Below are positions 19,023 to 28,179 of a stretch of 64,000 bases of DNA, one piece after another. Each line of letters starts with the position of its first letter. The first letter of the stretch is position 1. The translations under genes were made by a program, and so were the position numbers. The stretch is from an archaeon. Lineage in GTDB: Archaea; Nanobdellota; Nanobdellia; Pacearchaeales; GW2011-AR1. The stretch is from assembly GCA_027343665.1 (NCBI GenBank), contig DAHWKL010000002.1:235386-299385 (forward strand), read 5' to 3'. Below the pieces are notes generated by a model, which was not told the DNA's origin, made no database searches, and saw nothing but the letters and a program-made list of their open reading frames with translations.

Positions 19023-19125
19023 ACTTCTTGTATAAAGGAAAAAAGGTTTATATTAATTTATGCGTTGTCCTCGAAACAAATTTAAACTTGCCCTTCTCTT
19101 ATCTTTCATGAAAGAAGGTGAAGGC

Positions 19126-19461
19126 ATGATTCCTCAAAGCTCTGCTGAAATGAATTTCATGGATCTCGAAGAAAGACAGAAAATAATAAAGGACAGACTC
19201 ATTTTGATAGGACAGAATTTGATTGATTTTAAGGGAAAGTATGAAGATGAAATTATTTCCTTAAAAAAAGACATTGAAGAGTTGAAAGAAAATATGGGAA
19301 GGATAAAAGATTTCATGGAAACTGCATCTTCTGAATTTCAGAAATTCGCAAGAAAAGACGATTTGGAAATCTTAAGAAAGCAGGCAAAAATGTTCCAACC
19401 TCTCGATTTTGCAACCAAAGAAGACTTAGAAAAATTAAAAAGCAAAAAAACCATAAAGTAA
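19126..19461 (+). CDS. coiled-coil protein divergent from the ATPase gene
   Basis: Heptad-like charged sequence; ORF open from 19060, ATG at 19126 preferred (preceded by gaaggtgaagg). Confidence 0.65.
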   Translation: MIPQSSAEMNFMDLEERQKIIKDRLILIGQNLIDFKGKYEDEIISLKKDIEELKENMGRIKDFMETASSEFQKFARKDDLEILRKQAKMFQPLDFATKEDLEKLKSKKTIK

Positions 19462-19462
19462 T

Positions 19463-20167
19463 ATGGCATTAGTAGACAGGATAACCGACTTGAAGAGACA
19501 GGGCTTGCCGGATTCGGAAATAGAAATAAGATTTAGAAATGAAGGAATTTCACCAATGGAAATAAATGATGCAATGAACCAGGCAAAGATAAAAGAAGCC
19601 GTTGCTGGAGAAGGAGATTATTCTACAAAGGGCATGACTCCTTCCATGATGGGAGATGAGGAACAGGAAGCAAATTCTGGAGACGAAGAAGTTTACAGCC
19701 CGACGCCGCCTTCTGCATATGCTGCGTCGCCTTCTCCAAAGCAGGGAAATGACTACAGAAATTACGCTTACCAGGAAAACCAAAACGGGAATTATCCTCA
19801 ATATCCTGATTCGGGAGATCAGGAAGAATATTATGAAGACGGATACCAAAACGATTCTGGGTACAATCAGGGTTATTCAATGAATTCAGAAACAATGATA
19901 GAAGTCGCTGAACAGGTTTTTTCAGAGAAGATGAAAAAGATAGAAGATGACCTTAAAGTTCTCAAAGAGTTCAGAACCATATACTCTCCCAGAATTGATG
20001 ACATAAACGAGAGACTCAAAAGGATTGAAAGAAGCTTTGACAAGATGCAGATGGCTATACTTGACAGAGTCGGATCTTTCGGACATTCAATTGACTCTGT
20101 AAAAAAAGAAGTCGAGATGGTAGAAGATTCTTTTGAAAAGATGAATAAAGAAAGAACAAAGAAATAA
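19463..20167 (+). CDS. protein with short N-terminal helical domain, Q/N/Y-rich linker and C-terminal coiled coil
   Basis: MALVDRITDLKRQGLPDSEIEIRFRNEGISPMEINDAMNQAK; NDYRNYAYQENQNGNYPQYPDSGDQEEYYEDGYQNDSGYNQGYSM; C-terminal helices. Confidence 0.75.
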   Translation: MALVDRITDLKRQGLPDSEIEIRFRNEGISPMEINDAMNQAKIKEAVAGEGDYSTKGMTPSMMGDEEQEANSGDEEVYSPTPPSAYAASPSPKQGNDYRNYAYQENQNGNYPQYPDSGDQEEYYEDGYQNDSGYNQGYSMNSETMIEVAEQVFSEKMKKIEDDLKVLKEFRTIYSPRIDDINERLKRIERSFDKMQMAILDRVGSFGHSIDSVKKEVEMVEDSFEKMNKERTKK

Positions 20168-20176
20168 TTTTTAAAT

Positions 20177-20764
20177 TTATTTAGCAGCCATATCTTCAAA
20201 ATCTTTTTTTGTGAATTTTTTTCCCTTTTTATCTCCTTTTCCGATAACTGCAAAAATTCCCCCAACAACAAGAGCAATAACAATTATCCAGCTGAGATTA
20301 TCCTGAAGCCACCACCAGAAAGGCCCGCTTGTAAGGCTGCCCCAAGGAAAGACATCTGAAAAGCTTTGATAAACAATGACTAAAAATCCTATAAACACCA
20401 GCCCACCTATTACTACCTTTACAATTTTATTGTCAAAGTCCAAAAACAGACTCAAGAGGATTATAGCAACTAGAATTATAGACAATAAAACTCCCATTCT
20501 TGGGAAAATCTCGGCGAAGAAATATGAGACAAAATTGAACTGAAGAGACATCAATGCAACAGCAAGTGAAAGTATCACTTTTATCCCCCTATTGCTTCCT
20601 ATAAAATTAGTCTTCTCCAGTATTGCAAAAATAATCGCAAAGATCATAAGGAATGGAAGGACATAACTGAAAACCCCCATGTTCTGCAATTGATAAAGAA
20701 GATTTCCGACAGTTCCTCCTCCGACAATCCCGAAAGAATCCAATACAATCAAACCTCCAATCAT
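20177..20764 (-). CDS. multi-TM membrane protein (paralog of 20845..21369)
   Basis: PFLMIFAIIFAILEKTNFIGSNRGIKVILSLAVALM aligns by eye with the neighbouring ORF. Confidence 0.75.
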   Translation of the reverse strand: MIGGLIVLDSFGIVGGGTVGNLLYQLQNMGVFSYVLPFLMIFAIIFAILEKTNFIGSNRGIKVILSLAVALMSLQFNFVSYFFAEIFPRMGVLLSIILVAIILLSLFLDFDNKIVKVVIGGLVFIGFLVIVYQSFSDVFPWGSLTSGPFWWWLQDNLSWIIVIALVVGGIFAVIGKGDKKGKKFTKKDFEDMAAK

Positions 20765-20844
20765 GGAAGATAAAGAGAAAGATTATTTATATAGATTTCT
20801 GTTATTTCCTGTCACACAAGTAGAAAATTTAAAAAATAAATCGG

Positions 20845-21369
20845 TTACTTCCCGCCGCTCTTTCCTGTCGCTGCCCCAGCTCCTTTTATAGCTGCAAACA
20901 CAGCAGCAAGAACCAACACAACAATCAAAAAGTTAGTCCAGAATCCTTCAGTTCCGGAGGCGAATGCCCAGTTGTAGACATTCTCAATGAAAGTCCACAA
21001 AGGTGGGAAAGCTCCTGTCGCCCAGAAAAGCGCGACAACTAAAGAGATTATGACAAGAACTCCAAAGAATTTCAGCAATTTGCTATTGATAGTGATACTC
21101 CCATTGTTTATGAACCCCCAAAGGACAAACCCCACAAAAATCACAACAACCCCTACAGTCATGAACAAGATCAGATTATTCACAACAATGACCGGATAGA
21201 TCACAGAAACAAAAATCAAAGAGACAATGAGTGAAACAAAAGCATTTATCTGAGGCTGATTGTCTCCGAGAATTTTGGATTTCTGGAGAAGAGCATACAT
21301 TATGAAGAACATCAAAAGGAACGGGTACAAAAAACTGGTAAAAAGCGAAGCTTGGAGGATGTTTGACAT
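20845..21369 (-). CDS. multi-TM membrane protein (paralog of 20177..20764)
   Basis: PFLLMFFIMYALLQKSKILGDNQPQINAFVSLIVSLIFV. Confidence 0.75.
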   Translation of the reverse strand: MSNILQASLFTSFLYPFLLMFFIMYALLQKSKILGDNQPQINAFVSLIVSLIFVSVIYPVIVVNNLILFMTVGVVVIFVGFVLWGFINNGSITINSKLLKFFGVLVIISLVVALFWATGAFPPLWTFIENVYNWAFASGTEGFWTNFLIVVLVLAAVFAAIKGAGAATGKSGGK

Positions 21370-21373
21370 TTTT

Positions 21374-21646
21374 TTACATTACGTCTGCTTCTTCCATATC
21401 CATTTCTTGGCTTGGGAGTGCAGCTTTATTTATGATGAAAATATCGCTTATTGCCTTCACATACTGGTGAGGAATAACTACCCCCCTTGCCCCGCCAAGA
21501 ACAGAATTAAGATGAGACGCCACTTTTATTCTCCATCCGTCTATCTTGTTTTCGAATAAGTTAGCTTCCTCAATAGTGCCGAAAAAATCTCCGGCGTCCG
21601 TGTAGACCCTCTTTCCAAGAACCTCTGTGATTTTTCTTACTTTCAT
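21374..21646 (-). CDS. PRC-barrel domain protein
   Basis: MKVRKITEVLGKRVYTDAGDFFGTIEEANLFENKIDGWRI; ATG at 21646 has a TATA-like atttaaac about 26 nt upstream (ORF open to 21685). Confidence 0.8.
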   Translation of the reverse strand: MKVRKITEVLGKRVYTDAGDFFGTIEEANLFENKIDGWRIKVASHLNSVLGGARGVVIPHQYVKAISDIFIINKAALPSQEMDMEEADVM

Positions 21647-21858
21647 AACAAAAAAAGGGTTATTTTTGTTTAAATAGTTTTCCATACTAAATCAAATATA
21701 ATTTTTTGATGAATTTAAGCGGTAAAAATCGAAATTTTCCGAGGAGAAAAAATATCTCCTCATTAGAGTATTCCAAAATAACACAATTAAAGATCGATGC
21801 AAAAAGAGATATTTTCAAACCCAATAACCTTTATAAGAAATAAATATCTTAAATTAGC

Positions 21859-22485
21859 ATGTTCACAAGAAAAGAAATTTTTTCGATCCTGGTAATTTCG
21901 ATAGTTCTGGGACTCATTATTTCCCTCGTCGAAACATTGAATATATTCCTCATGACGACGCTTTTTGTCTTTATAGTCGTCGCTGTAAATGTGCTGGCAA
22001 AGAAAATTATGAGCTTTTTCCTTGATATAGACATAGAAGTCAAGATTTGGGAGATAAAACAGCTCTGGGTCAAAAAGCACATGCACTTCAAAAACAGTGT
22101 GCAGGTCGGAATTTTTATCCCCCTGATAATCAAATTTGTTACTGTGGGACTTGTAAATTGGATGGCCTGCTTGACATTTGATGCATCTGGAAAAGTCTAT
22201 AGGGCAGCAAAAAGGCACGGAATATATTCTTTCTCCGAAGTTTCTGAAGAGGAGATGGGCTGGATTGCAGCGGCAGGAATTGTTGTGACTCTGTTATTTG
22301 CGGTTGTTTTCTATTTCATAGGTCAGGGAACCCTTTCAAGACTTTCCATAGTCTATGCATTCTTTAACATGCTCCCTCTTTTTGACTGGGATGGGGCAAA
22401 GATATTTTTCGGAAACGTTACCTTATGGTCTTTTCTTGAAATAATAACCTTACTTGCACTCGCTGCAACTTTCGTGATTGTCTGA
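21859..22485 (+). CDS. M50 (site-2 protease)-like membrane protein lacking HExxH
   Basis: Multi-TM with C-terminal FNMLPLFDWDGAKIFFG (M50-type NxxPxxxxDG); no HExxH in the ORF. Confidence 0.7.
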   Translation: MFTRKEIFSILVISIVLGLIISLVETLNIFLMTTLFVFIVVAVNVLAKKIMSFFLDIDIEVKIWEIKQLWVKKHMHFKNSVQVGIFIPLIIKFVTVGLVNWMACLTFDASGKVYRAAKRHGIYSFSEVSEEEMGWIAAAGIVVTLLFAVVFYFIGQGTLSRLSIVYAFFNMLPLFDWDGAKIFFGNVTLWSFLEIITLLALAATFVIV

Positions 22486-22527
22486 ACTTCAGGTTAGATT
22501 TATAATCAAAGGCCATTTTTATTCTAA

Positions 22528-24072
22528 ATGGAGTTTCTTCAAAATATAACACCACGAAAGTATCAAGAGGATATTTTCAAGACCTGCGTTGAGAAAAATT
22601 GCCTTGTTGTTTTGCCTACAGGAGTAGGAAAAACATTAATTGCTCTTATGGTAGCAATTGAAAGGATGAAAGAATTTCCGGGGGGAAAAGTCGTTTTTCT
22701 GGCCCCGACAAAACCACTTGCAGAACAGCACTTAAACTATTTCAAAAAAAATCTTCCCGAACTTTTCGGAAGCTTGGAAATTTTCACCGGAGCGGTCCAT
22801 TCAAAAAAAAGGAAAGAAATTTGGGAAACAGCAGATATAATCTTTTCAACCCCGCAGTGTGTGGCAAATGATCTCAAAAAGAGATTGTATAACCTTTCAG
22901 AGGTATGCCTATTAATTGAGGATGAAGCACACAGATGTGTGAAAAATTATGATTATAATTATGTCGCGCAGAAATATTCAGAGCAAAGCTCGCACCAGAG
23001 GATAATCGGTCTCACGGCTTCTCCAGGAAGTGATCAGAATAAGATAAAAGAAATCTGCAAAAATTTGTCAATTGAAGAGGTTGAACTAAGAACCAGAGAC
23101 TCTCCTGATGTGAAAGGCTACCTTCAGGAACTTGAATTTGAAAAAAGAGAAGTTGAACTTCCGAAAGAAATTGAAGAAATAAGGTTCATGCTAAGAAGAA
23201 TCTTTGATGAGTACACAGACGAGCTGAAGATAAAAGGGTTCCTTTACGGGCCTGCCAACAAAATAACACTTCTTGATCTCCAAAGGAGACTCGGAGCAAA
23301 CTTACACGGAAATTTTTCTAGCCCGTCAGCATTCTTCGCAATTTCCCTCACAGCACAAGCGGTGAAATTGTCGCATGCACTTGACTTAATTGAAACGCAG
23401 ACTCTTGAAAGTTTCTTCAAATATCTAAAAAGCATTTTCAGCCAGGCTGAAAAAAGGCAGTCTAAAGGCGTCGTTAGATTGGCCAATCGTGAAGATTTCA
23501 GGACAATTTTTTCCAAGACAAAATTTCTTCTCGAGAAAGGAGAAGAGCACCCTAAAATAAAAGAGATAATAAGAGTGGTAAGAGATGAGAGAAAAGACAA
23601 GGAAAACTCTAAATTTATCATATTCACACAGTTTAGAGACACTGCAAACCTGGTTTCAAAAAGTATAAACAAACTCTCTGGTGTGAAATCAAAAGTTTTT
23701 GTAGGCCAGGCAAAAAAAGAAGGCCAGGGCCTGAGCCAGAAAGAACAAAAAGAGATTATAGAAGAATTTTCAGACGGAAAAACAAATGTGATTTGTGCCA
23801 CTTCAATCGCTGAGGAAGGTCTTGATATTCCGGAAGTTGATGCTGTGATTTTCTACGAACCCGTATCTTCTGCTATAAGATCAATCCAAAGAAGAGGAAG
23901 AACTGCCCGTCTGGCGAAAGGTAAATTGATAATTCTTATAACTAAAGGAACAAAAGATGAATTCGCCTATTACGCTTCCCGCTCAAGGGAAAAGAAGATG
24001 GAAAAGTCGATAAAAAAGATAAAAGAAGAGTTGAAGAACGGAAAAAATGAAATACAAAGAACACTACAATAG
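22528..24072 (+). CDS. Hef/FANCM-type DEAH helicase (stand-alone)
   Basis: PRKYQEDIFKTC, LPTGVGKTLIAL, LLIEDEAHRCVKNY, QRRGRTARL; no nuclease domain at the C-terminus. Confidence 0.93.
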   Translation: MEFLQNITPRKYQEDIFKTCVEKNCLVVLPTGVGKTLIALMVAIERMKEFPGGKVVFLAPTKPLAEQHLNYFKKNLPELFGSLEIFTGAVHSKKRKEIWETADIIFSTPQCVANDLKKRLYNLSEVCLLIEDEAHRCVKNYDYNYVAQKYSEQSSHQRIIGLTASPGSDQNKIKEICKNLSIEEVELRTRDSPDVKGYLQELEFEKREVELPKEIEEIRFMLRRIFDEYTDELKIKGFLYGPANKITLLDLQRRLGANLHGNFSSPSAFFAISLTAQAVKLSHALDLIETQTLESFFKYLKSIFSQAEKRQSKGVVRLANREDFRTIFSKTKFLLEKGEEHPKIKEIIRVVRDERKDKENSKFIIFTQFRDTANLVSKSINKLSGVKSKVFVGQAKKEGQGLSQKEQKEIIEEFSDGKTNVICATSIAEEGLDIPEVDAVIFYEPVSSAIRSIQRRGRTARLAKGKLIILITKGTKDEFAYYASRSREKKMEKSIKKIKEELKNGKNEIQRTLQ

Positions 24073-24120
24073 AATCTATACAAATCTTTATTAATTCTAA
24101 ACCGTATTAAGTAAAAATGT

Positions 24121-25167
24121 ATGGCAAGAATTATTGGTAAAGGTTTCTCGTTTGATGATGTTTTGATTTTACCAAAGTATAACAAAATATTTTCGAGGCG
24201 TGAAGTTAATTTTAAGACAAGAGTCACAAGAAACCATTATATTGACATTCCTCTGATTGCAGCTAATATGGATACCGTTTGTGAATCAGAAATGGCAATT
24301 GCTCTCGGGAAACTCGGAGGCTTAGGAGTGATACACAGATTCTTAACTCCTGAAGAAGAAGCAAAAGAAGTCGAAAAAGTGAAAAAAGAGGGGCTTCTTG
24401 CTGCAGCTGCTATAGGTGTTAAAGATGTTGAAAAAAGAGCGGAAGCTCTTGCAAAAGCAGGGGTTGATATTTTTGTGATTGATATTGCACACGGTCATTC
24501 CAAATATGCAGGGAAAACTTTGGAATACTTAAAGCAAAAATATCCCCAGATTGATGTTATGGCGGGGAACATTGCAACAAAAGATGCTGCAGAGTATTTT
24601 CTGACAAAAGGCGCTGATGCCGTAAAAGTCGGGATAGGACCAGGTTCACTTTGTACAACAAGATTGATGACGGGGGCAGGAGTGCCGCAGGTGACAGCAA
24701 TAATGGACGTTTATGAAGCAACTAAAGGTGAGATACCCATCTGTGCTGACGGTGGAATAAAAAAACCGGCTGATGTCGTGAAAGCAATAGGTGCAGGTGC
24801 TGACACTGTAATGATGGGATATGTTTTTGCAGGAACAAAAGAAACACCGGGAGAAGTGATGAAGAGAGGAGACAAAAATTTCAAAATTTACAGAGGTTCG
24901 GCAAGTTATGATGTGAGCTTAAAGAAAAAAGAGCTGGACAAGGATGAAAATAAGGATGTGATAAGTGTAGAAGGTGAGAAGACAGTTATACCTTACAAGG
25001 GTCCAATAGAGCCAATTGTAAAAAAATTTTTGGGAAGCCTCGCTTCAGGCATGACTTACATAGGAGCAAGAGCGATGAAAAATATAATCGGAAAAGCAGA
25101 CTTCCTTGAAATTTCAAATCTTGGTCTTGAAGAAAGCAGAGCCAATGGCGTTCAAGAATTTAAATGA
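24121..25167 (+). CDS. IMP dehydrogenase/GMP reductase family protein lacking CBS domains (IMPDH-like)
   Basis: [65 protein letters not shown]; only 348 aa. Confidence 0.9.
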   Translation: MARIIGKGFSFDDVLILPKYNKIFSRREVNFKTRVTRNHYIDIPLIAANMDTVCESEMAIALGKLGGLGVIHRFLTPEEEAKEVEKVKKEGLLAAAAIGVKDVEKRAEALAKAGVDIFVIDIAHGHSKYAGKTLEYLKQKYPQIDVMAGNIATKDAAEYFLTKGADAVKVGIGPGSLCTTRLMTGAGVPQVTAIMDVYEATKGEIPICADGGIKKPADVVKAIGAGADTVMMGYVFAGTKETPGEVMKRGDKNFKIYRGSASYDVSLKKKELDKDENKDVISVEGEKTVIPYKGPIEPIVKKFLGSLASGMTYIGARAMKNIIGKADFLEISNLGLEESRANGVQEFK

Positions 25168-25705
25168 CTTTGCTTATGTTGAATTTTTTTCCTGAAAAAA
25201 GGATCTCTGTATCAATATCAAGATGCCCATCGAACCATCTATACTTTACTCCAGCTTCATCAAACATCTCAAGAGCGTGATTTATTGATATCTGCCATTC
25301 CGGCTGTCCTTCGCCTTTTGAGGTTTCTTTCGCCATTTTTTCAAGACCAGTCCATCCCACAACTTCTTTTATACCCAAGTTTATTATTGCATCAGCACAT
25401 GCGGAGCATGCAAACCATGGAACATAAAGTGTAGTTCCTTTAACATTATTCCCCTTATTGATAGCATCAAAGATTGCTCTTCTTTCTGCATGACCTGTAA
25501 AATCATATTTTTCAGGTCTTTTGAGTCTCTCAGGAGTTATCTTCACTCCTGTAGGGAAAGTATTGAAACCCGCCCCTAAAATAGCATAGCCCAGAGGATC
25601 CCCCCTTATAAGAATAGCCCCGTTTTGAGTGCTTATGTCAGGGGAATTTTTCGCGAGAATGTAACTTTTAATCAAAAGAGAAGCATCCATTTCGTGTTGA
25701 TTCAT
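25160..25705 (-). CDS. cytidine/dCMP deaminase family protein
   Basis: GHAERRAIFDA and PWFACSACADAI zinc motifs; ATG at 25705 preferred over 25747. Confidence 0.88.
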   Translation of the reverse strand: MNQHEMDASLLIKSYILAKNSPDISTQNGAILIRGDPLGYAILGAGFNTFPTGVKITPERLKRPEKYDFTGHAERRAIFDAINKGNNVKGTTLYVPWFACSACADAIINLGIKEVVGWTGLEKMAKETSKGEGQPEWQISINHALEMFDEAGVKYRWFDGHLDIDTEILFSGKKFNISKVI

Positions 25706-25797
25706 AAAAAAATATAAAAATACTTGCTTTAAAAAAATATATATCATGAGTTATATTCATTCTCATAAATCTTTATTAAAGGTGAAATTTTTTTCAG

Positions 25798-26991
25798 GTG
25801 ATGGGAAAAGAGGTTTCAGATCTTGAGAATATTATTGGGAAAACACAAGCGCAAATACTCAAAGAAAAGTTTAACATGCCTCATTTCAGATTGACAATCT
25901 CAGGCTGGCCCGGCGCAGGCAAAGGGACTGTAACCAGACCTCTAAAAAAATATTATGGGGTGGAAGCGATATCGGGTGGGAAGCTGAGGAGGGAATATGC
26001 TAAACAGGCTGGAATATCACTGACTCAGCTGAACGAAGAGGCTAAAAAAGATCCTGCTTCGGATATAAGGGCAGACGAATATCAAAGAAACTGGATTGAA
26101 GAGCATGGTGATGGGATCGTTGAATCAAGATTGGGATATCACTTCGTACCTGATTCAATAAAAATTTTTATTGAGGGTAACAAAAGAACTCTTGCAGAGA
26201 GAATTATGAAGCATCCGCGAAAAGGTGAGGAAGTGGGCAAGACTGTGGAAGAAGAAATGCGGATTCTTGATGGAAGATGCAACAATGACAGGGAAAGATA
26301 CAGAAAAGCTTACCAGATCGAAGATTGCTATGATTCGGATTTATTTGATATGGTAATCAATACGACAAAACCGGATGGATCAAACAAGCCTTTCAACAAG
26401 GTGGCCGACCTGATAAAAGTGAAAGTTTTCGATTATTGCCAAAAAGCAGTCCATCCAAAGTTTTATCTTGCACATCCGACAAGTTCCAGAGAAAAAGTTA
26501 GGAGATGGGAACTTGAATTCGAAAAGAGAACAGGGATAGAATTGATAAATCCTTTCTTTGAAGCCAGCTCTATGAGCCCTGAAGAAGAAAATGAGGGTGA
26601 ATCTAAATACCTGAGAATGGGAAAAGAAGTGAGCGGAATATTTGATGTGAATCTTAAGCATGTCGCCAGAAAAGATGTAATTGGAACTGTGGTTGTCATA
26701 GATGACAGTTGGACTTGGGGCACCCCCGAAGAACATGCAATAGCCTGGCTTATGTCAAAACCAGTTTATGCTATAGTGACCCACAGTGAAAAGAACTATT
26801 TTAATCATCCTTCCGTGATAAGGACATCTAATGGAGTATTCAGAACAGAAAAGGAATTTGAAACTTATATGGTCAAAAACAAAAGCAGACTGTTCAGGGA
26901 ACTTGAAAAAACAAGGAGGAAAAACCTTGTGAATCCGGTGTATGCGATGATATTTAATGAAATAAAGAAAAATGAAGAGTTATTAGGTTAA
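25798..26991 (+). CDS. two-domain fusion: CMP-kinase-like P-loop kinase + nucleoside 2-deoxyribosyltransferase-like domain
   Basis: N-half ISGWPGAGKGTVTRPL, AISGGKLRREYAKQAGISLTQLNEEAKKDP; C-half PKFYLAHPTSSREKVRRW...VVVIDDSWTWGTPEEHAIAWLMSKPVYAIVT. Confidence 0.8.
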   Translation: MMGKEVSDLENIIGKTQAQILKEKFNMPHFRLTISGWPGAGKGTVTRPLKKYYGVEAISGGKLRREYAKQAGISLTQLNEEAKKDPASDIRADEYQRNWIEEHGDGIVESRLGYHFVPDSIKIFIEGNKRTLAERIMKHPRKGEEVGKTVEEEMRILDGRCNNDRERYRKAYQIEDCYDSDLFDMVINTTKPDGSNKPFNKVADLIKVKVFDYCQKAVHPKFYLAHPTSSREKVRRWELEFEKRTGIELINPFFEASSMSPEEENEGESKYLRMGKEVSGIFDVNLKHVARKDVIGTVVVIDDSWTWGTPEEHAIAWLMSKPVYAIVTHSEKNYFNHPSVIRTSNGVFRTEKEFETYMVKNKSRLFRELEKTRRKNLVNPVYAMIFNEIKKNEELLG

Positions 26992-26993
26992 AA

Positions 26994-27665
26994 ATGTACG
27001 ACATTTTCTCAAAACCGGAAAAAGAGAAGAAAAAAATTTCTCATCAACCGACTGAAATTATAGAAGTCGACTTCAGAGAGAAAAATTCATCCGTTCCTAT
27101 TGAGCTAAAAAACCTCGGCCTTGATGTGAAATTCAAGGAGCTTAAAGTCGCTGATTATATTGTGAAAGGCATAGCAGTAGAGAGAAAAGAAGCAAAAGAT
27201 TTTTTCTCTTCCATTTTTGACAGGAGACTCTTTTCCCAGATGGAAGAAATAAATCAATATAACAGGAGGCTTCTGATAATAGAGGGAGATGTCAAAAGAT
27301 ACAATAGGATGAATGAAAATGCACTTCGCGGAATTTTGCTTTCAATATCCCTCAGTTTCAAAGTACCAGTTATATTTTCAAAAGATGAGAAGGAGACTGC
27401 AGATTACATAAGACTTATAGCAAACAAGAAGAAAAGTGAAGAAACAATAAATCCGAAAAAAAGAAACCTCTCACCTTCAGAGGAACTGGAGTTTATAATC
27501 GAGTCATTCCCTGGAGTAGGACCTGCAAAAGCAAAAAAGCTATTAGAAAAATTTGGAACAATCTGGGATATTATAAATTCAAAAGAAGACGAACTTTTGC
27601 CCATTCTTGGGAAAAATTCTGCGAGTTTTATCTCGTTGGCAAAAAGAAAATACGAACCTAAATGA
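26994..27665 (+). CDS. XPF/ERCC4-type nuclease with HhH (Hef nuclease half)
   Basis: EVDFREKNS, VERKEAKDFFSSIFDRRLFSQ, C-terminal FPGVGPAKAKKLLEKFG. Confidence 0.93.
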   Translation: MYDIFSKPEKEKKKISHQPTEIIEVDFREKNSSVPIELKNLGLDVKFKELKVADYIVKGIAVERKEAKDFFSSIFDRRLFSQMEEINQYNRRLLIIEGDVKRYNRMNENALRGILLSISLSFKVPVIFSKDEKETADYIRLIANKKKSEETINPKKRNLSPSEELEFIIESFPGVGPAKAKKLLEKFGTIWDIINSKEDELLPILGKNSASFISLAKRKYEPK

Positions 27666-28179
27666 GAGGATAACCTTCAATCTCTTCGTACAAAGGACCT
27701 TTTGGGGTTAAAGTAGATTTCATAAGACAAAATTTATCCACTTTGAAGCTGATCTTTTCGAGTTCAATTCTGCTAAGATATTCAAAAAACGTACTTTTAT
27801 CTATCACCCGCTTCACTCTTGCGACAGTCAAATGCCCCATGAACCTTTTTTCCTTCCGAAAAATTCCTGCAAGAGATTCATCAATACTTTTTTGCAATTC
27901 CTCGACCCCTTTTATCTCAAGCCAGATTATTCTCGGAAAAGATTTGGAAAATGCCCCGATTGAGTTGATACTTGCATGAAAAGATTTTCCTTTTATTTTT
28001 TTAAGCTGGGTTTTAATTTCCCCCATTCTCTCACCATCAATCTCCCCCAGAAACTTCAAGGTTAGATGCAAGTTCTCCCTTTCAGTCAATTTACCATCAA
28101 ATTTCGGAAGTTTTTCCTGAATATCAAATATTTCTTTTTTGATTCTCTCGGGCAGACTTATTGAAATAAAACACCTCAT
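27658..28179 (-). CDS. thpR: RNA 2',3'-cyclic phosphodiesterase (2'-5' RNA ligase family)
   Basis: MRCFISISLPERIKKEI; HLTLKFLGEI and HLTVARVK (two HxT motifs). Confidence 0.93.
   Translation of the reverse strand: MRCFISISLPERIKKEIFDIQEKLPKFDGKLTERENLHLTLKFLGEIDGERMGEIKTQLKKIKGKSFHASINSIGAFSKSFPRIIWLEIKGVEELQKSIDESLAGIFRKEKRFMGHLTVARVKRVIDKSTFFEYLSRIELEKISFKVDKFCLMKSTLTPKGPLYEEIEGYPLI

Noticed and set aside
19550-19895. Cys/Arg/Ser-rich minus-strand ORFs opposite the Q/N/Y-rich linker
   Set aside because: Translation of the complement of a biased coding stretch; + strand CDS better supported.
21787-22218. 143-aa and 94-aa minus-strand ORFs antisense to the M50-like gene
   Set aside because: The + strand ORF has TM pattern and an M50-like motif; the antisense translations look non-biological.
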